A stretch of 53,191 bases of DNA from Massilia sp. YIM B02443 (GCF_030411955.1 NZ_JASNRA010000012.1:1-53191), one strand, 5' to 3'. Counted from the first letter of the stretch, positions 31,561 through 41,946 are shown. Made by a program: numbers and translations. Notes: a model not told the origin generated them from the letters alone.

Positions 31561-31739
31561 GCAAGACCCCGATGCAGATCTGGGGCGCGCCGATCGTGCT
31601 CGCCATCCTCACCACCATCGGCCTGATCTCGGCGCTGCTGGGCGACGGCGTCTGGGACCTGGTGTCGGCCGTGACGCTCGGCATTCCGGCGCTGCTGTGC
31701 TTCTGGTACGGTTTGCGGCGCCAGCCCGCGCGGCGTTGA
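31557..31739 (+). CDS. Small hydrophobic membrane protein
   Basis: 60 aa, MSKTPMQIWGAPIVLAILTT onward, with two predicted transmembrane helices (about 8-28 and 32-52) and a basic tail (RRQPARR). It has a strong AGGAGG site and overlaps the PepSY gene stop by ATGA, so it is surely cotranslated with it. I do not recognise a named family; similar small proteins accompany iron-linked PepSY genes in Burkholderiales. Probably an accessory of the ferric-siderophore system. Confidence 0.75.
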   Translation: MSKTPMQIWGAPIVLAILTTIGLISALLGDGVWDLVSAVTLGIPALLCFWYGLRRQPARR

Positions 31740-31879
31740 GCGGGGCCTGTACACCACATTTCCTTTCACGCCGGCGCGTTCGCCACGCGCCGCAGTTGGC
31801 CCCACCCGGTCCAGGCTGTATACTTGGCGCCTCGACATCGGCGCCGTCGCGTGCGCCTGAACATCTTCGAAAGGGCCAC

Positions 31880-33328
31880 ATGTTTGCAGCAGTCGACCTC
31901 GGGTCCAACAGCTTCCGCCTGCACATCGGCGAACCCGCGGGCGGGCGCATGCACATCGTGCGCACCGCGCGCGACCCGATCCGCCTGGCGGCGGGGCTCG
32001 ACAGCGACAACATGCTCAGCGACGCCGCCATGCGCAGCGCGATCCGCTGCCTGGAAGACTTCCGCCGCATCCTCGACGAATACCGCCTCGACGCCGTGCG
32101 TGTCGTTGCGACCAACACCATGCGCGTGGCGAAGAACGCCGACGTGCTGCTGCCGCTGACCGAGCAGGCGATCGGCCATCCGATCGAGATCATCTCGGGC
32201 GAGGAAGAAGGGCGCCTGATCTACATGGGCGTGGCGCGCGCCATCGAGCGCCCCGACGAGCGGCGTCTGGTGGTCGACATCGGCGGCGGTTCGACCGAGG
32301 TGATCGCCGGGACGGGCGCAGAGATCCAGCTGGTGGAGTCGTTCGGCATCGGCACCCAGCCGCAGACGCGCGCCTATTTCGCCGACGGTCGCATCACGGC
32401 GCGCAATTTCGACGCCGCCGTCACCGCCGCGCGCGCCCGTTTCGAAGACGCCGCTGCGGCCTACCAGGCGCAGGGCTGGGACGCGGCTTATGGCTCTTCC
32501 GGCACCATGCGCGCGATCTCCGAAGTCATCGCGCGCAACGCGATCGGCGACGGCGCCGTGTCGCAGGCCAGCCTGCACGCGCTGCGCGACATCCTGCTCG
32601 AACTGGGCCACGTCGAGGCCTTCAACATGCCGGGCGTGAAGCGCGAGCGGGTGCCGGTGATGGTGGGCGGGCTGACGGTGTTGATCGGCGCGATGCAGGA
32701 GCTGAAGGTCGAGCGCCTGCAGGCGATCAACGCCGGACTGCGCCTGGGCGTGCTGTCGGACCTGGAACTGCGCGCCAACCGGCGCGACCGGCGCGACGCC
32801 GCGATCCGCGCGTTCATGGGACGCTTCCGGGTCGACACCCAGCGCGCGCTGCGCACCGCCGGCATCGCCACGCTGCTGTACGAACGCCTGCAGCCGCAGG
32901 CCGACAACCATCATCACTACCTGGCCTGGAGCGCGATGCTGCACGAGACCGGGCTGGCGATCTCGATGAGCGGGGCGCACAAGCATGGCGCCTACATCGT
33001 CGAGCACGCGGACCTGGGCGGGTTCACCACGCGCGAGCAGCGCATGCTGGCCACCTTCGTGCTGGGGCAGAAAGGCAATCTGCGCAAGATCCGCGAAGCG
33101 CTGGTGGAGCCCGACCTGGCGCGCGCGGTGCTGGCGCTGCGCCTGGCGGTGGTGCTGATGCATGCGCGCGCGGATAACGACCTGGATGGCCTGCGCCTGC
33201 GCATGAAGGGCCGCATCGAGATCGACCTGCCGCGCGAGCTGCTGGCCAGGCATCCGACGCTGGCGCCGTGGTTCGAGAAGGAGGAGTGTTTCTGGGGTGA
33301 CGTCGGAATAGGATTCCAGGTCCGGTAG
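31880..33328 (+). CDS. ppx: Exopolyphosphatase (Ppx/GppA family)
   Basis: 482 aa. It hydrolyses terminal phosphates of polyphosphate, or the gamma phosphate of pppGpp in GppA-type members. ASKHA-fold motifs: FAAVDLGSNSFRLHIG at the start and VVDIGGGSTEVIAG at about 130-145. The C-terminal half holds an HD-like domain (HYLAWSAMLHETGLAISMSGAHKHGAYIVEHADL). Convergent with sixA-ppk1, supporting the polyphosphate role. The TAG stop codon is made by the GTAG head of a degenerate REP copy. Confidence 0.92.
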   Translation: MFAAVDLGSNSFRLHIGEPAGGRMHIVRTARDPIRLAAGLDSDNMLSDAAMRSAIRCLEDFRRILDEYRLDAVRVVATNTMRVAKNADVLLPLTEQAIGHPIEIISGEEEGRLIYMGVARAIERPDERRLVVDIGGGSTEVIAGTGAEIQLVESFGIGTQPQTRAYFADGRITARNFDAAVTAARARFEDAAAAYQAQGWDAAYGSSGTMRAISEVIARNAIGDGAVSQASLHALRDILLELGHVEAFNMPGVKRERVPVMVGGLTVLIGAMQELKVERLQAINAGLRLGVLSDLELRANRRDRRDAAIRAFMGRFRVDTQRALRTAGIATLLYERLQPQADNHHHYLAWSAMLHETGLAISMSGAHKHGAYIVEHADLGGFTTREQRMLATFVLGQKGNLRKIREALVEPDLARAVLALRLAVVLMHARADNDLDGLRLRMKGRIEIDLPRELLARHPTLAPWFEKEECFWGDVGIGFQVR

Positions 33329-33349
33329 GGTTGGCCTCGGCGGCCCCGC
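33325..33349 (+). repeat. Degenerate REP-like sequence R4
   Basis: GTAGGGTTGGCC then CGGCGGCCCCGCG: GTAG head and family sequence kept, arms imperfect. Its TAG is the ppx stop codon. Confidence 0.5.
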
Positions 33350-33419
33350 GCTATGCCGCCGATGCGGCGATTGTTAGCGTCAAGATCATCCGGCACGACA
33401 TCGGAACCGTTAACAATCG

Positions 33420-33449
33420 ACGCGTCGGCGGCGAAGCCGCCAACCCTAC
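33420..33449 (-). repeat. REP palindrome R5
   Basis: 30 bp: ACGCGT tail, CGGCGGC and GCCGCCA arms around GAA, ending CCCTAC. It forms an inverted pair with R6 between convergent ppx and sixA. Confidence 0.85.
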
Positions 33450-33459
33450 GCGGATGTAC

Positions 33460-33501
33460 GTAGGGTGGACCGGGGCACAGTCGCGTTCCCCGTCCACGCG
33501 T
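33460..33501 (+). repeat. REP palindrome R6 (long-loop form)
   Basis: GTAGGGTGGAC head arm and GTCCACGCGT tail arm, enclosing a longer GC-rich centre (about 20 bases) than the 30-bp copies. It belongs to the GTGGAC subfamily, like R8 and R9. Confidence 0.75.
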
Positions 33502-33519
33502 TCAACGGACAGGTGCCTG

Positions 33520-33984
33520 TCAGCGTAATTTGCCGATCACATCCGGCCCCGCCACCAGGCGGATGTAGGGCACGCCGTCGCTTTCCTTGTGCTCGATCCA
33601 GAACACCGCGGCCTTGCGGATGCGCCAGTCCTGTTTGCCCCCACACAGCACCAGCGACGCCACTTGGCCCAGCAACGGCTGGTGGCCGACGACCAGCACC
33701 GGCTGCCGGTGCTCGGGCCAGCCGGCCGCGGCGATGATCGCTTCCGCCGTCGATTCCGGTCCCAGCTCCTCGACGATCTTGTAACGCCGCCCAAGCGCAT
33801 CCACGGTCTGGATGCAGCGCGTGGCCGGACTCACCAGCACCCGGCAGTCGTTCGGCAGCTTGCGATCGAGCCAGGCCCCCATGCGCGCCGCGTGGCGCAT
33901 GCCTTTCGGGGTCAGGGCGCGCTGCAGGTCGCGCTCGGGGTCGTGCGGCTCGGCTTCAGCGTGGCGCCACAGGATCAGCTCCAT
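33520..33984 (-). CDS. sixA: Phosphohistidine phosphatase SixA
   Basis: 154 aa histidine-phosphatase-superfamily protein. The catalytic His8 is in LILWRHAEAE and the second His in VLVVGHQPLLGQ. SixA removes phosphate from phosphohistidine in HPt domains or in the nitrogen PTS protein. Its start lies inside the 3' end of ppk1 (29-base overlap), so translation is probably coupled. The pairing with ppk1 recurs in Burkholderiales, but a direct polyphosphate role is not shown. Confidence 0.92.
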   Translation of the reverse strand: MELILWRHAEAEPHDPERDLQRALTPKGMRHAARMGAWLDRKLPNDCRVLVSPATRCIQTVDALGRRYKIVEELGPESTAEAIIAAAGWPEHRQPVLVVGHQPLLGQVASLVLCGGKQDWRIRKAAVFWIEHKESDGVPYIRLVAGPDVIGKLR

Positions 33985-36130
33985 GGTCTTCTTTCTTGTT
34001 GTTGGCGTTGTCGGTGGCGGCGGCTGCTGCTACTGCTGCAGCGCCGAGCATGTCCATCAGCGCCTGCTGGGCGCTGTAGTCGGCGCCCTTGCCGCGCGCC
34101 TTGCGCCGGCGGTAGCGTCCGTCCGAAGCGAGTTCCCAGGCGTTGACGTTGTCCTTCAGATAGGGATGCAGGCCCTCGCGCATCACGCGCCGCTTGAGCG
34201 CCGGTGCGCGCACCGGGAACGCCACTTCGACCCGGCGGAACAGGTTGCGGTTCATCCAGTCCGCGCTGCTCAAATACATATCGTGTTTCAGGTTGTTGCG
34301 GAAGTAGTAGATCCGGGTGTGCTCCAGGAAGCGCCCGACGATCGAGCGCACCTTGATGTTCTCGGACATGCCGTCCACGCCCGGCCGCAGCGAGCAGGCG
34401 CCGCGGATGATCAGGTCGATCTTGACGCCCGCGTTCGAGGCGTCGTACAAGGCCTTGATCACCGATTCGTCGGTCAGGGAATTCATCTTGGCGATGATGC
34501 GCGCCGGTTTGCCGGCGCGCGCCAGCTCGGTCTCGTTGCGGATCGCGCGCACGATTTCCTTGTGTAGCGAGAACGGCGCCAGCCAGATGCTGGTGAGCTG
34601 TTTGGGGCGGGTCATGCTGGTGAGGTGGATGAACACCTCGTTCACGTCCGCGGTCAGGTCCGGGTCGGCAGTGAGCAGGCCGAAGTCGGTATAGAACCTG
34701 GCGGTGGTGGTGTTGTAGTTGCCGGTGCCGAGGTGGGCATAACGGCGCAGGCCGCCCGGCTCGCGGCGCAGCACCAGCGCCATCTTGGCGTGGGTCTTGA
34801 GGCCCACCACGCCGTACACCACCTGGGCCCCGGCCTGTTCGAGCTTCTCGGCCCAGTTGATGTTGGCCTCCTCGTCGAAGCGCGCCATCAGTTCGACGAT
34901 CACGGTGACTTCCTTGCCGCGCCGCGCGGCCGCGATCAGCGCTTCCATCAGTTCCGAATTGCTGCCGGCGCGGTAGATGGTCTGCTTGATCGCCACCACG
35001 CTCGGGTCGGCCGCCGCGCACTGGATGAAGTTGATCACCGGCTGGAACGATTCGAACGGGTGGTGCAGCAGCGCGTCGTGCTTGCGCAGCGTGGCGAACA
35101 GGTCGGGGCCGGACAGCTTGTTCGGATAGTTGGCGACGTAGGGCGGGAACTTGAGTTCGGCCTGGTCGTGGGTGTTGGCGATTTCCAGCAGGCGGCCCAG
35201 GTTCACCGGGCCGTCCACCGTGAACAGGCGGCTGCGGTCGATGTCGAACTGGTTCAACAAGAAGTCGGCCAGGTGCGGGGGACAAGCGCGGCCGACTTCG
35301 AGGCGCACCGCGAAGCCGTACTGGCGGCTATGCAGCTCGCTCTGCAGCGCCTGGCGCAGGTTCTTGACCTCTTCTTCATCCACCCACAGGTCGCTGTTGC
35401 GGGTGACCCGGAACTGCGAGTACGACACCACTTCGCGCCCGGTGAACAGGTCGGCCATGTGGGCCTGGATCACCGACGACAGCAGGCAGTACGACGCGCC
35501 TTTTTTGTCGGACAGTTCGTCCGGCAGGCGGATCACGCGCGGCAGCACGCGCGGCGCCTTCATGATGGCGATGCCCGAACCGCGCCCGAACGCATCCTTG
35601 CCGGCCAGCTCGACGATGAAGTTCAGGCTCTTGTTGATCACGCGCGGGAACGGGTGGGCCGGATCGAGGCCGATCGGGGTCAATAGCGGGCGCACCTCGC
35701 GGTCGAAGTACTGCTTGACCCAGGCGCGTTGGGCCGCGTTGCGCTCGCTGCGGTGCAGCAGGTGGATGCCGTGTTCCGAAAGTTTGGGCGTGATCTCGTT
35801 GTTGTACAGGCTGTACTGGCGCGCGATCAGGTGGCGGCACTCGGCGCTGGCGCGTTCGAGGTCGGCGGCCAGGCCGTCGGGCAGGCCGTCGGCGCGGTCG
35901 ATCTGGTGCTGGGCCAGCAGGCTGGCCACGCGCACTTCGAAGAATTCGTCCAGGTTGCTGGCCACGATGCATAAAAAGCGCAGCCGTTCGAGCAGGGGAA
36001 TCGCCGGGTCTTCGGCCTGGGCCAGTACGCGCCGGTTGAATTCGAGCAGCGACAGTTCGCGGTTCAGGTAGGCGCCGCCGTCGGGGAGCATCTTCTGTTC
36101 AGCCTCGATGGCCTTGTTTTTCATGTCCAT
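33956..36130 (-). CDS. ppk1: Polyphosphate kinase 1
   Basis: 724 aa. It reversibly polymerises the gamma phosphate of ATP into polyphosphate at the membrane. Order: N domain (YLNRELSLLEFNRRVLAQA), head domain (about 130-330) and two C domains with phospholipase-D-like folds. The autophosphorylated His466 is in RYAHLGTGNYNTTTARFYTDFGLLT. The Lys/Ala-rich C-terminus is longer than usual (about 30 residues). It overlaps sixA. Upstream, on the minus strand, one perfect CTGTCAT half of a Pho box occurs near 36190 but the second half is poor. Confidence 0.97.
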   Translation of the reverse strand: MDMKNKAIEAEQKMLPDGGAYLNRELSLLEFNRRVLAQAEDPAIPLLERLRFLCIVASNLDEFFEVRVASLLAQHQIDRADGLPDGLAADLERASAECRHLIARQYSLYNNEITPKLSEHGIHLLHRSERNAAQRAWVKQYFDREVRPLLTPIGLDPAHPFPRVINKSLNFIVELAGKDAFGRGSGIAIMKAPRVLPRVIRLPDELSDKKGASYCLLSSVIQAHMADLFTGREVVSYSQFRVTRNSDLWVDEEEVKNLRQALQSELHSRQYGFAVRLEVGRACPPHLADFLLNQFDIDRSRLFTVDGPVNLGRLLEIANTHDQAELKFPPYVANYPNKLSGPDLFATLRKHDALLHHPFESFQPVINFIQCAAADPSVVAIKQTIYRAGSNSELMEALIAAARRGKEVTVIVELMARFDEEANINWAEKLEQAGAQVVYGVVGLKTHAKMALVLRREPGGLRRYAHLGTGNYNTTTARFYTDFGLLTADPDLTADVNEVFIHLTSMTRPKQLTSIWLAPFSLHKEIVRAIRNETELARAGKPARIIAKMNSLTDESVIKALYDASNAGVKIDLIIRGACSLRPGVDGMSENIKVRSIVGRFLEHTRIYYFRNNLKHDMYLSSADWMNRNLFRRVEVAFPVRAPALKRRVMREGLHPYLKDNVNAWELASDGRYRRRKARGKGADYSAQQALMDMLGAAAVAAAAATDNANNKKEDHGADPVAPR

Positions 36131-36313
36131 TGGTCTGCAGGTCTGCCTCTAAGTCTGTGCGCAGGCAGTGTAGTTGTCGAATATGACAGCGTGGTTACAT
36201 GTTCCGCAACCGTGCGCGCCGCCTTGCCCGATCATGCTGCGTGCATTTTAAGCAAGATTAAAGCAGGCCTGCGTATAACGGTTGCACCCAACCACGCTAT
36301 CGAGGAGTCATCC

Positions 36314-36997
36314 GTGAAAACTTTCCTGCGCGCCAACAAGGGCTTCCTGGCCTTCCTGCTGCTGTTCGGCGTGTTCCGCACCGCCGTGGCCGACTGGAAC
36401 CCGATCCCGACCGGCTCGATGCGGCCCAACCTGCTCGAGGGCGACGTGGTGTTCGTCAACCGGGTGGCGTTCGACCTGAAGATACCATTGACGGACGTGA
36501 GCGTGGCGCGCCTCGGAGAGCCCGAGCGCGGGGACGTGGTGACCTTCGCCTCGCCCGAGGACGGCACCCGGCTGATCAAGCGCGTGCTGGCGCTGCCGGG
36601 TGACCTGGTCGAGATGCGTGGCGACCGCCTGGTGATCAACGGCGTCGAGGCGACCTATACCGATATCGAAGCCGTGCGCGAACGCGCCGGCGGCCAGGAA
36701 CTGGCGGCGCTGCGCCTCGACGAGCACGTGGCCGGCAGCCATCAACGGGTGCAGGTGCTGCCGCAGGCGCCGGCGCGGCGCGACTTCGGCCCGTTGCACG
36801 TCCCGGCCGACCATTATCTGATGTTGGGCGACAACCGCGACGACAGCCGCGATTCGCGCTACATCGGCCTGGTGCCGCGCGAGAAATTGATCGGCCGGGC
36901 AGTGCGGGTGCTGGTGTCGGCCGACTACCTGGGCAACTGGCTGCCGCGCTTCGAGCGTTTCGGCATGTCGCTGCAGGGCGAAAAAGGAGGCGGCTGA
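36314..36997 (+). CDS. lepB: Signal peptidase I (S26 family)
   Basis: 227 aa with GTG start (VKTFLRANKGF), preceded by GAGGAG at 36302-36307 at ideal spacing. A single N-terminal hydrophobic segment (about 9-25) anchors it. The catalytic serine is Ser35 in PTGSMRP and the general base Lys89 in RLIKRVLALPGD; the GDNRDDSRDSRYIGLVP box is complete. It is shorter than the two-helix LepB of core genomes and not next to lepA or rnc, so it is probably a second, accessory signal peptidase. Confidence 0.88.
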   Translation: MKTFLRANKGFLAFLLLFGVFRTAVADWNPIPTGSMRPNLLEGDVVFVNRVAFDLKIPLTDVSVARLGEPERGDVVTFASPEDGTRLIKRVLALPGDLVEMRGDRLVINGVEATYTDIEAVRERAGGQELAALRLDEHVAGSHQRVQVLPQAPARRDFGPLHVPADHYLMLGDNRDDSRDSRYIGLVPREKLIGRAVRVLVSADYLGNWLPRFERFGMSLQGEKGGG

Positions 36998-37082
36998 GAA
37001 ACTAATTGTGGAATGGCGTACAATCCCGTCCCCCTCGGCGCGCATCGTGCGGCGCCGGGTCTGACCTCGAAAGCGCCGTTCC

Positions 37083-38276
37083 ATGCAAAGAATTCTTACA
37101 GTCATCCTCGCCTGCCTCGGCATGATCGGCGCCCTGGCGATCGACACCTACCTGCCTTCGATGCCGGCCATCGGCCAGGAATACGGAGTCGGCCCGGTGG
37201 CGGTACAGCAGACGCTGAGCGTGTTCCTGTTCTGCTTTGCTTTCATGATGCTGTTCTACGGCACCCTGTCCGACACCTTCGGACGCCGTCCCGTGATCCT
37301 GGTGGCGCTGACCGTCTACACGCTGGCGTCGCTGGGCGCGGCCTGGGCCCCGACTTTCGGCTGGCTGCTGGTGTTCCGCGCGCTGCAGGGCCTGTCGGCC
37401 GGCGCCGGCTCGGTGATCGGCCAGGCCATCGTGCAGGACCGCTTCGCCGGTCCGCAGGCGCAGCGCATGATGTCGCACATCATGATGGTGTTCGGCCTGG
37501 CGCCGGCGATCGCCCCGATCCTGGGCGGCTGGCTGCACGTCAGCTTCGGCTGGCGCTCGACCTTCCTGTTCCTGGCGCTGTTCGGCGCGCTGATGATCGC
37601 GCTGTGCTTCAAGCTGCTGGACGAAAGCTTGCCGCGCGAGAAGCGCCAAGCCTTCCACCCGGGCACGATCGGCCGCAACTACCTGCTGGTGCTGCGCAAT
37701 CCGCAGTTCGTGCTGCTGTCGCTGGCGGTCGGCCTGGCCTTCGGCGGCCTGTCGCTGTAAATCGGCTCGGAGTCCAACTTCGTGATGGAGATCCTGGGCC
37801 TGCCCGAAACGGCCTTCGCCTGGATGTTCATCCCGCTGATCGGCGGCATGGTGGTGGGCTCGGCCTGGGGTGGCAAGCGCGCCCACGGCAGCACGCCGGC
37901 GCGCATGATGTGGCTGGGCTATGGCGTGATGGCGGCGGGCGTGGCCTTCAATGTCGGCTACAACGCGCTGTTCAAGGCTGCGGTGCCGTGGGCGACGCTG
38001 CCGCTGTTCGTCTACACCTTCGGCCTGGCGGTGGCGATGCCGGCGATCCAGCTGACCGCGATGGCACTGTTCCTCAACAACCGCGGCCTGGCGGCCTCGA
38101 TGGTCGGCTTCATCCAGATGATGTCGTTCGCGCTGGTGTCGGGCCTGGTGGCGCCGCTGCTGTTCGGCAGTGCGCTCAAGCTGGCGCTGGGCGTCGCGGT
38201 GGGACTGGCGCTGAGCTTCGCGGCGTGGCGCCTGAGCGTGCTGAGCGCACGCGCGCCGGCGACTACCAAGGTATAA
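37083..38276 (+). pseudogene. Bcr/CflA-type drug efflux transporter interrupted by an in-frame stop
   Basis: Major facilitator of the Bcr/CflA group, 12 helices expected and about 397 residues. The reading frame is open from MQRILTVILACLGMIGALAIDTYLP to GGLSL, meets TAA at 37758-37760, and continues in the same frame through SNFVMEILGLPETAFAWMF to the end at 38276. Homologues usually have a tyrosine at this place, so a single base change (TAC or TAT to TAA) explains it. The cut falls in the centre, leaving six to seven helices on the first part. Motifs such as GTLSDTFGRRPVIL and FRALQGLSAGAG are intact, so the loss is recent, or is a sequence error. Confidence 0.88.
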
Positions 38277-38285
38277 GACGAAAAA

Positions 38286-38318
38286 GCGCGGCGCCGGAAA
38301 TGGCGCCGCGTTTTTTTT
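38286..38318 (+). terminator. Rho-independent terminator between bcr and smpB
   Basis: CGCGGCGCC and GGCGCCGCG form a perfect 9-bp stem around GGAAAT and eight T follow. It ends the transporter gene; A residues before the stem may also let it work for convergent smpB. Confidence 0.9.
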
Positions 38319-38360
38319 AAGGGACGGGAAGGGCGACGACGCGAGGCCGCCTCGGAGGAA

Positions 38361-38810
38361 TCAGCGGCGGTTCTGCTTCATCGCCGACGCGACTTCACGC
38401 TTGGCGTCGCGGTCGCGCTCGGTGGCGCGCTTGTCGTGCTGCTTCTTGCCCTTGGCCAGGCCGATCTCGCATTTGACGCGGCCTTTCTTGAAGTGCAGGT
38501 TGAGCGGCACCAGCGTGTAGCCGGAGCGCTCCACCTTGCCGATCAGCTTGTCGATCTCGGCGCGGTGCAGCAAGAGTTTCCTTGAGCGCAGTGCTTCTGG
38601 ATGGCTGAAGGTGGAGGTGGTGGTGAGCGCGCTCACGTGTGCACCGAACAGGTACAGCTCGCCATTGCGGACGAGCACGTAAGCTTCCTTGATCTGCACC
38701 CGCCCTTCGCGGATGGCTTTGACTTCCCAACCCTCCAGCACCAGGCCGGCTTCGTAGCGGTCCTCGATGAAGTAGTCGAAAAATGCTTTTTTATTGTCAG
38801 CGATACTCAT
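38361..38810 (-). CDS. smpB: SsrA-binding protein SmpB
   Basis: 149 aa partner of tmRNA in rescuing stalled ribosomes. [36 protein letters not shown] at the N-terminus and the [24 protein letters not shown] segment are family signatures; the basic C-terminal tail that enters the mRNA channel is present. It is divergent from ratA-rnfH, a conserved arrangement in Proteobacteria. Confidence 0.97.
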   Translation of the reverse strand: MSIADNKKAFFDYFIEDRYEAGLVLEGWEVKAIREGRVQIKEAYVLVRNGELYLFGAHVSALTTTSTFSHPEALRSRKLLLHRAEIDKLIGKVERSGYTLVPLNLHFKKGRVKCEIGLAKGKKQHDKRATERDRDAKREVASAMKQNRR

Positions 38811-38906
38811 GAAAAGGCGAAAATTCGCGTGTCGGTTAAACTACGGCTGTCGCGCCGGGGTGGCGTGACATGCAACTTGACCAACATCATAACAAACGGT
38901 TGACCA

Positions 38907-39338
38907 ATGGCAGTAGTGCACAAATCAGTTTTCCTCGGCTATAGCGCAGAACAGATGTTCGATCTGGTGGCCAAGGTTGAAGATTATCCGAAGTTCCTGC
39001 CCTGGTGCGGCGGCGTGAATGTCATCGAACGCACCGATGACAAGCTGGTCGCTTCCCTGCAGATCAACTTCCACGGCGTGAAGCAGAGCTTTACCACCTC
39101 CAACCACAACCAGCGTCCGACCCAGATGAAGATGCACCTGGTCGACGGTCCGTTCAAGATGATGGAGGGGGTGTGGTCTTTCAAGTCGCTGCGTGAAGAC
39201 GCCTGCAAGATCGATTTCGACCTGCAGTACGAATTCTCCAGCATCATCCTGGCGCAGATCGTGGGGCCGGTGTTCGGCATGATCGCCAACAGCATGGTCG
39301 ATTCGTTCTGCAAGCGGGCCGAGGCGGTGTATGGCTGA
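38907..39338 (+). CDS. ratA: RatA/COQ10-like START domain protein
   Basis: 143 aa START-fold protein. AVVHKSVFLGYSAEQMFDLVAKVEDYPKFLPWCGG and the C-terminal GPVFGMIANSMVDSFCKRAEAVYG are diagnostic. In E. coli the homologue was described as a translation-inhibiting protein (RatA), while others are coenzyme-Q-binding COQ10 proteins; given the conserved smpB neighbourhood, a housekeeping ubiquinone role is as likely as a toxin role. It overlaps rnfH by 8 bases. Confidence 0.93.
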   Translation: MAVVHKSVFLGYSAEQMFDLVAKVEDYPKFLPWCGGVNVIERTDDKLVASLQINFHGVKQSFTTSNHNQRPTQMKMHLVDGPFKMMEGVWSFKSLREDACKIDFDLQYEFSSIILAQIVGPVFGMIANSMVDSFCKRAEAVYG

Positions 39339-39654
39339 TGTAGAGATTCAACCGGTGGCCGGGCGCATCGGCGTGATGGTCTGCTACGCCACCGCACGCC
39401 AGGAGTGGCTGCGTGCGCTCGAGGTGGCGGCCGGCACCACGATCGGCGAAGCGATCGAGCAGAGCGGCGTGCTGCAAGCTTTTCCGGACATTAACCTGAG
39501 CACCCAGCCGGTCGGCATCTACGCCAAGAAAAAGACGCTCGACACCGTGCTGCGCGCACGCGACCGCGTCGAGATCTATCGGCCGCTGGTGGCCGATCCC
39601 AAGGACTCGCGCCGCAAGCGCGCGGCCAAGAAGGAAGCGGCACAGGGCGCCTGA
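39331..39654 (+). CDS. rnfH: RnfH family ubiquitin-like protein
   Basis: 107 aa beta-grasp protein. The core IGVMVCYATARQEWLRALEVAAGTTIGEAIEQSGVL and later VGIYAKKKTLDTVLRARDRVEIYRPL match the family, which is followed by a basic tail (RRKRAAKKEAA). Despite the name there is no rnf operon here. It overlaps ratA, as in most Proteobacteria. Molecular role unknown. Confidence 0.93.
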   Translation: MADVEIQPVAGRIGVMVCYATARQEWLRALEVAAGTTIGEAIEQSGVLQAFPDINLSTQPVGIYAKKKTLDTVLRARDRVEIYRPLVADPKDSRRKRAAKKEAAQGA

Positions 39655-39670
39655 CTTCCAGCGGCCTGGC

Positions 39671-40171
39671 TCAGCGGCACTCCTGCAGGGCGCGGCTGGC
39701 GCGCGCCATGCGCTCGGCGCGCTCTTCGTCCGACAGATAGCGGCGTTCGCCGTCCGCCCCGTATTGCGCGATGCGCGTGCCCGACGCCAGCGTCGCCTGG
39801 TTCTGGCGCGCCGTCTCGCAGCGCTCGGCCAGTGCGCGCCCCTTGCGCGCTGCTTCCTCGTCCTTGCGTTCCTGCTCGCTGCGCGCCTTGACCCGTTCGC
39901 GGTAGGCGGCGTCGCGTTCGGCCAGCGTCGGCGCGGGCTTGGCGGCGGGGCTTGCGTTGGACCCGGTTTCCTCGGCAGGCGCAGACGGAAGCACGGCGCG
40001 GCCGGGCGCCTTCAGGATGCGGCTGGCCGGCGTGCCGGGCGGCGGCGGGCGGTCGGAATACTGGCGCGTGCCGTTCGGCTCGATCCAGACGTACTGGGCC
40101 TGGGCGCCGGCGGCGGCGAGCAGAGAAAGGAGGAAGGTGGCGGCGGCCACGCGAGGGCGGTGAAGGGGCAT
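39671..40171 (-). CDS. DUF4124 domain-containing exported protein
   Basis: 166 aa. The start MPLHRPRVAAATFLLS gives a normal signal peptide ending AGAQA (residue about 25); a start 14 codons earlier is possible. The DUF4124 core QYVWIEPNGTRQYSDRPPPPGTPASRIL follows immediately. The rest is a charged, helical, Arg/Glu-rich region with one Cys near the end. Such proteins are common and uncharacterised in Betaproteobacteria. Convergent with rnfH and divergent from guaB. Confidence 0.85.
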   Translation of the reverse strand: MPLHRPRVAAATFLLSLLAAAGAQAQYVWIEPNGTRQYSDRPPPPGTPASRILKAPGRAVLPSAPAEETGSNASPAAKPAPTLAERDAAYRERVKARSEQERKDEEAARKGRALAERCETARQNQATLASGTRIAQYGADGERRYLSDEERAERMARASRALQECR

Positions 40172-40290
40172 GATCGGCAATCCTGGTCGAGCGCCCGATT
40201 TCGCCATGCGCACGGCCTGAAGTCAACCGCAAAGTGCAGCCCAGCAATAATAATTTTGGCCACCCCGGAGACGGCCATGGAGACTTTCTG

Positions 40291-41783
<1,493 letters not shown>

Positions 41784-41803
41784 GCTTCACATGACGACGC
41801 CGG

Positions 41804-41833
41804 GTAGGGTTGGCGGCTCTGCCGCCGACGCGT
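41804..41833 (+). repeat. REP palindrome R7
   Basis: 30 bp: GTAGGGTTGGCGGC head arm, TCT loop, GCCGCCGACGCGT tail arm. Begins 20 bases after the guaB stop. Confidence 0.88.
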
Positions 41834-41862
41834 AACGCCGGCATCACGTTGGCCCAGAATTT

Positions 41863-41892
41863 GTAGGGTGGACGGGTTCCCCGTCCACGCGT
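41863..41892 (+). repeat. REP palindrome R8
   Basis: 30 bp: GTAGGGTGGACGGG head arm and CCCGTCCACGCGT tail arm around TTC. Same orientation as R7, inverted relative to R9. Confidence 0.88.
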
Positions 41893-41916
41893 CCAATCAA
41901 CGCATGCACCGGTTGA

Positions 41917-41946
41917 ACGCGTGGACGGCACAACCGTCCACCCTAC
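41917..41946 (-). repeat. REP palindrome R9
   Basis: 30 bp: ACGCGTGGACGG and CCGTCCACCCTAC arms. The GTAG head (minus strand) ends 19 bases before the guaA start codon, so the hairpin would lie in the guaA 5' leader. Confidence 0.88.

Noticed and set aside
36150..36200. Pho box upstream of ppk1
   Set aside because: Only one CTGTCAT half is perfect; the second half at the right spacing is poor.
38907..39654. ratA-rnfH as a toxin-antitoxin module
   Set aside because: The overlapping pair beside smpB is a conserved housekeeping arrangement; nothing here supports addiction-module behaviour.
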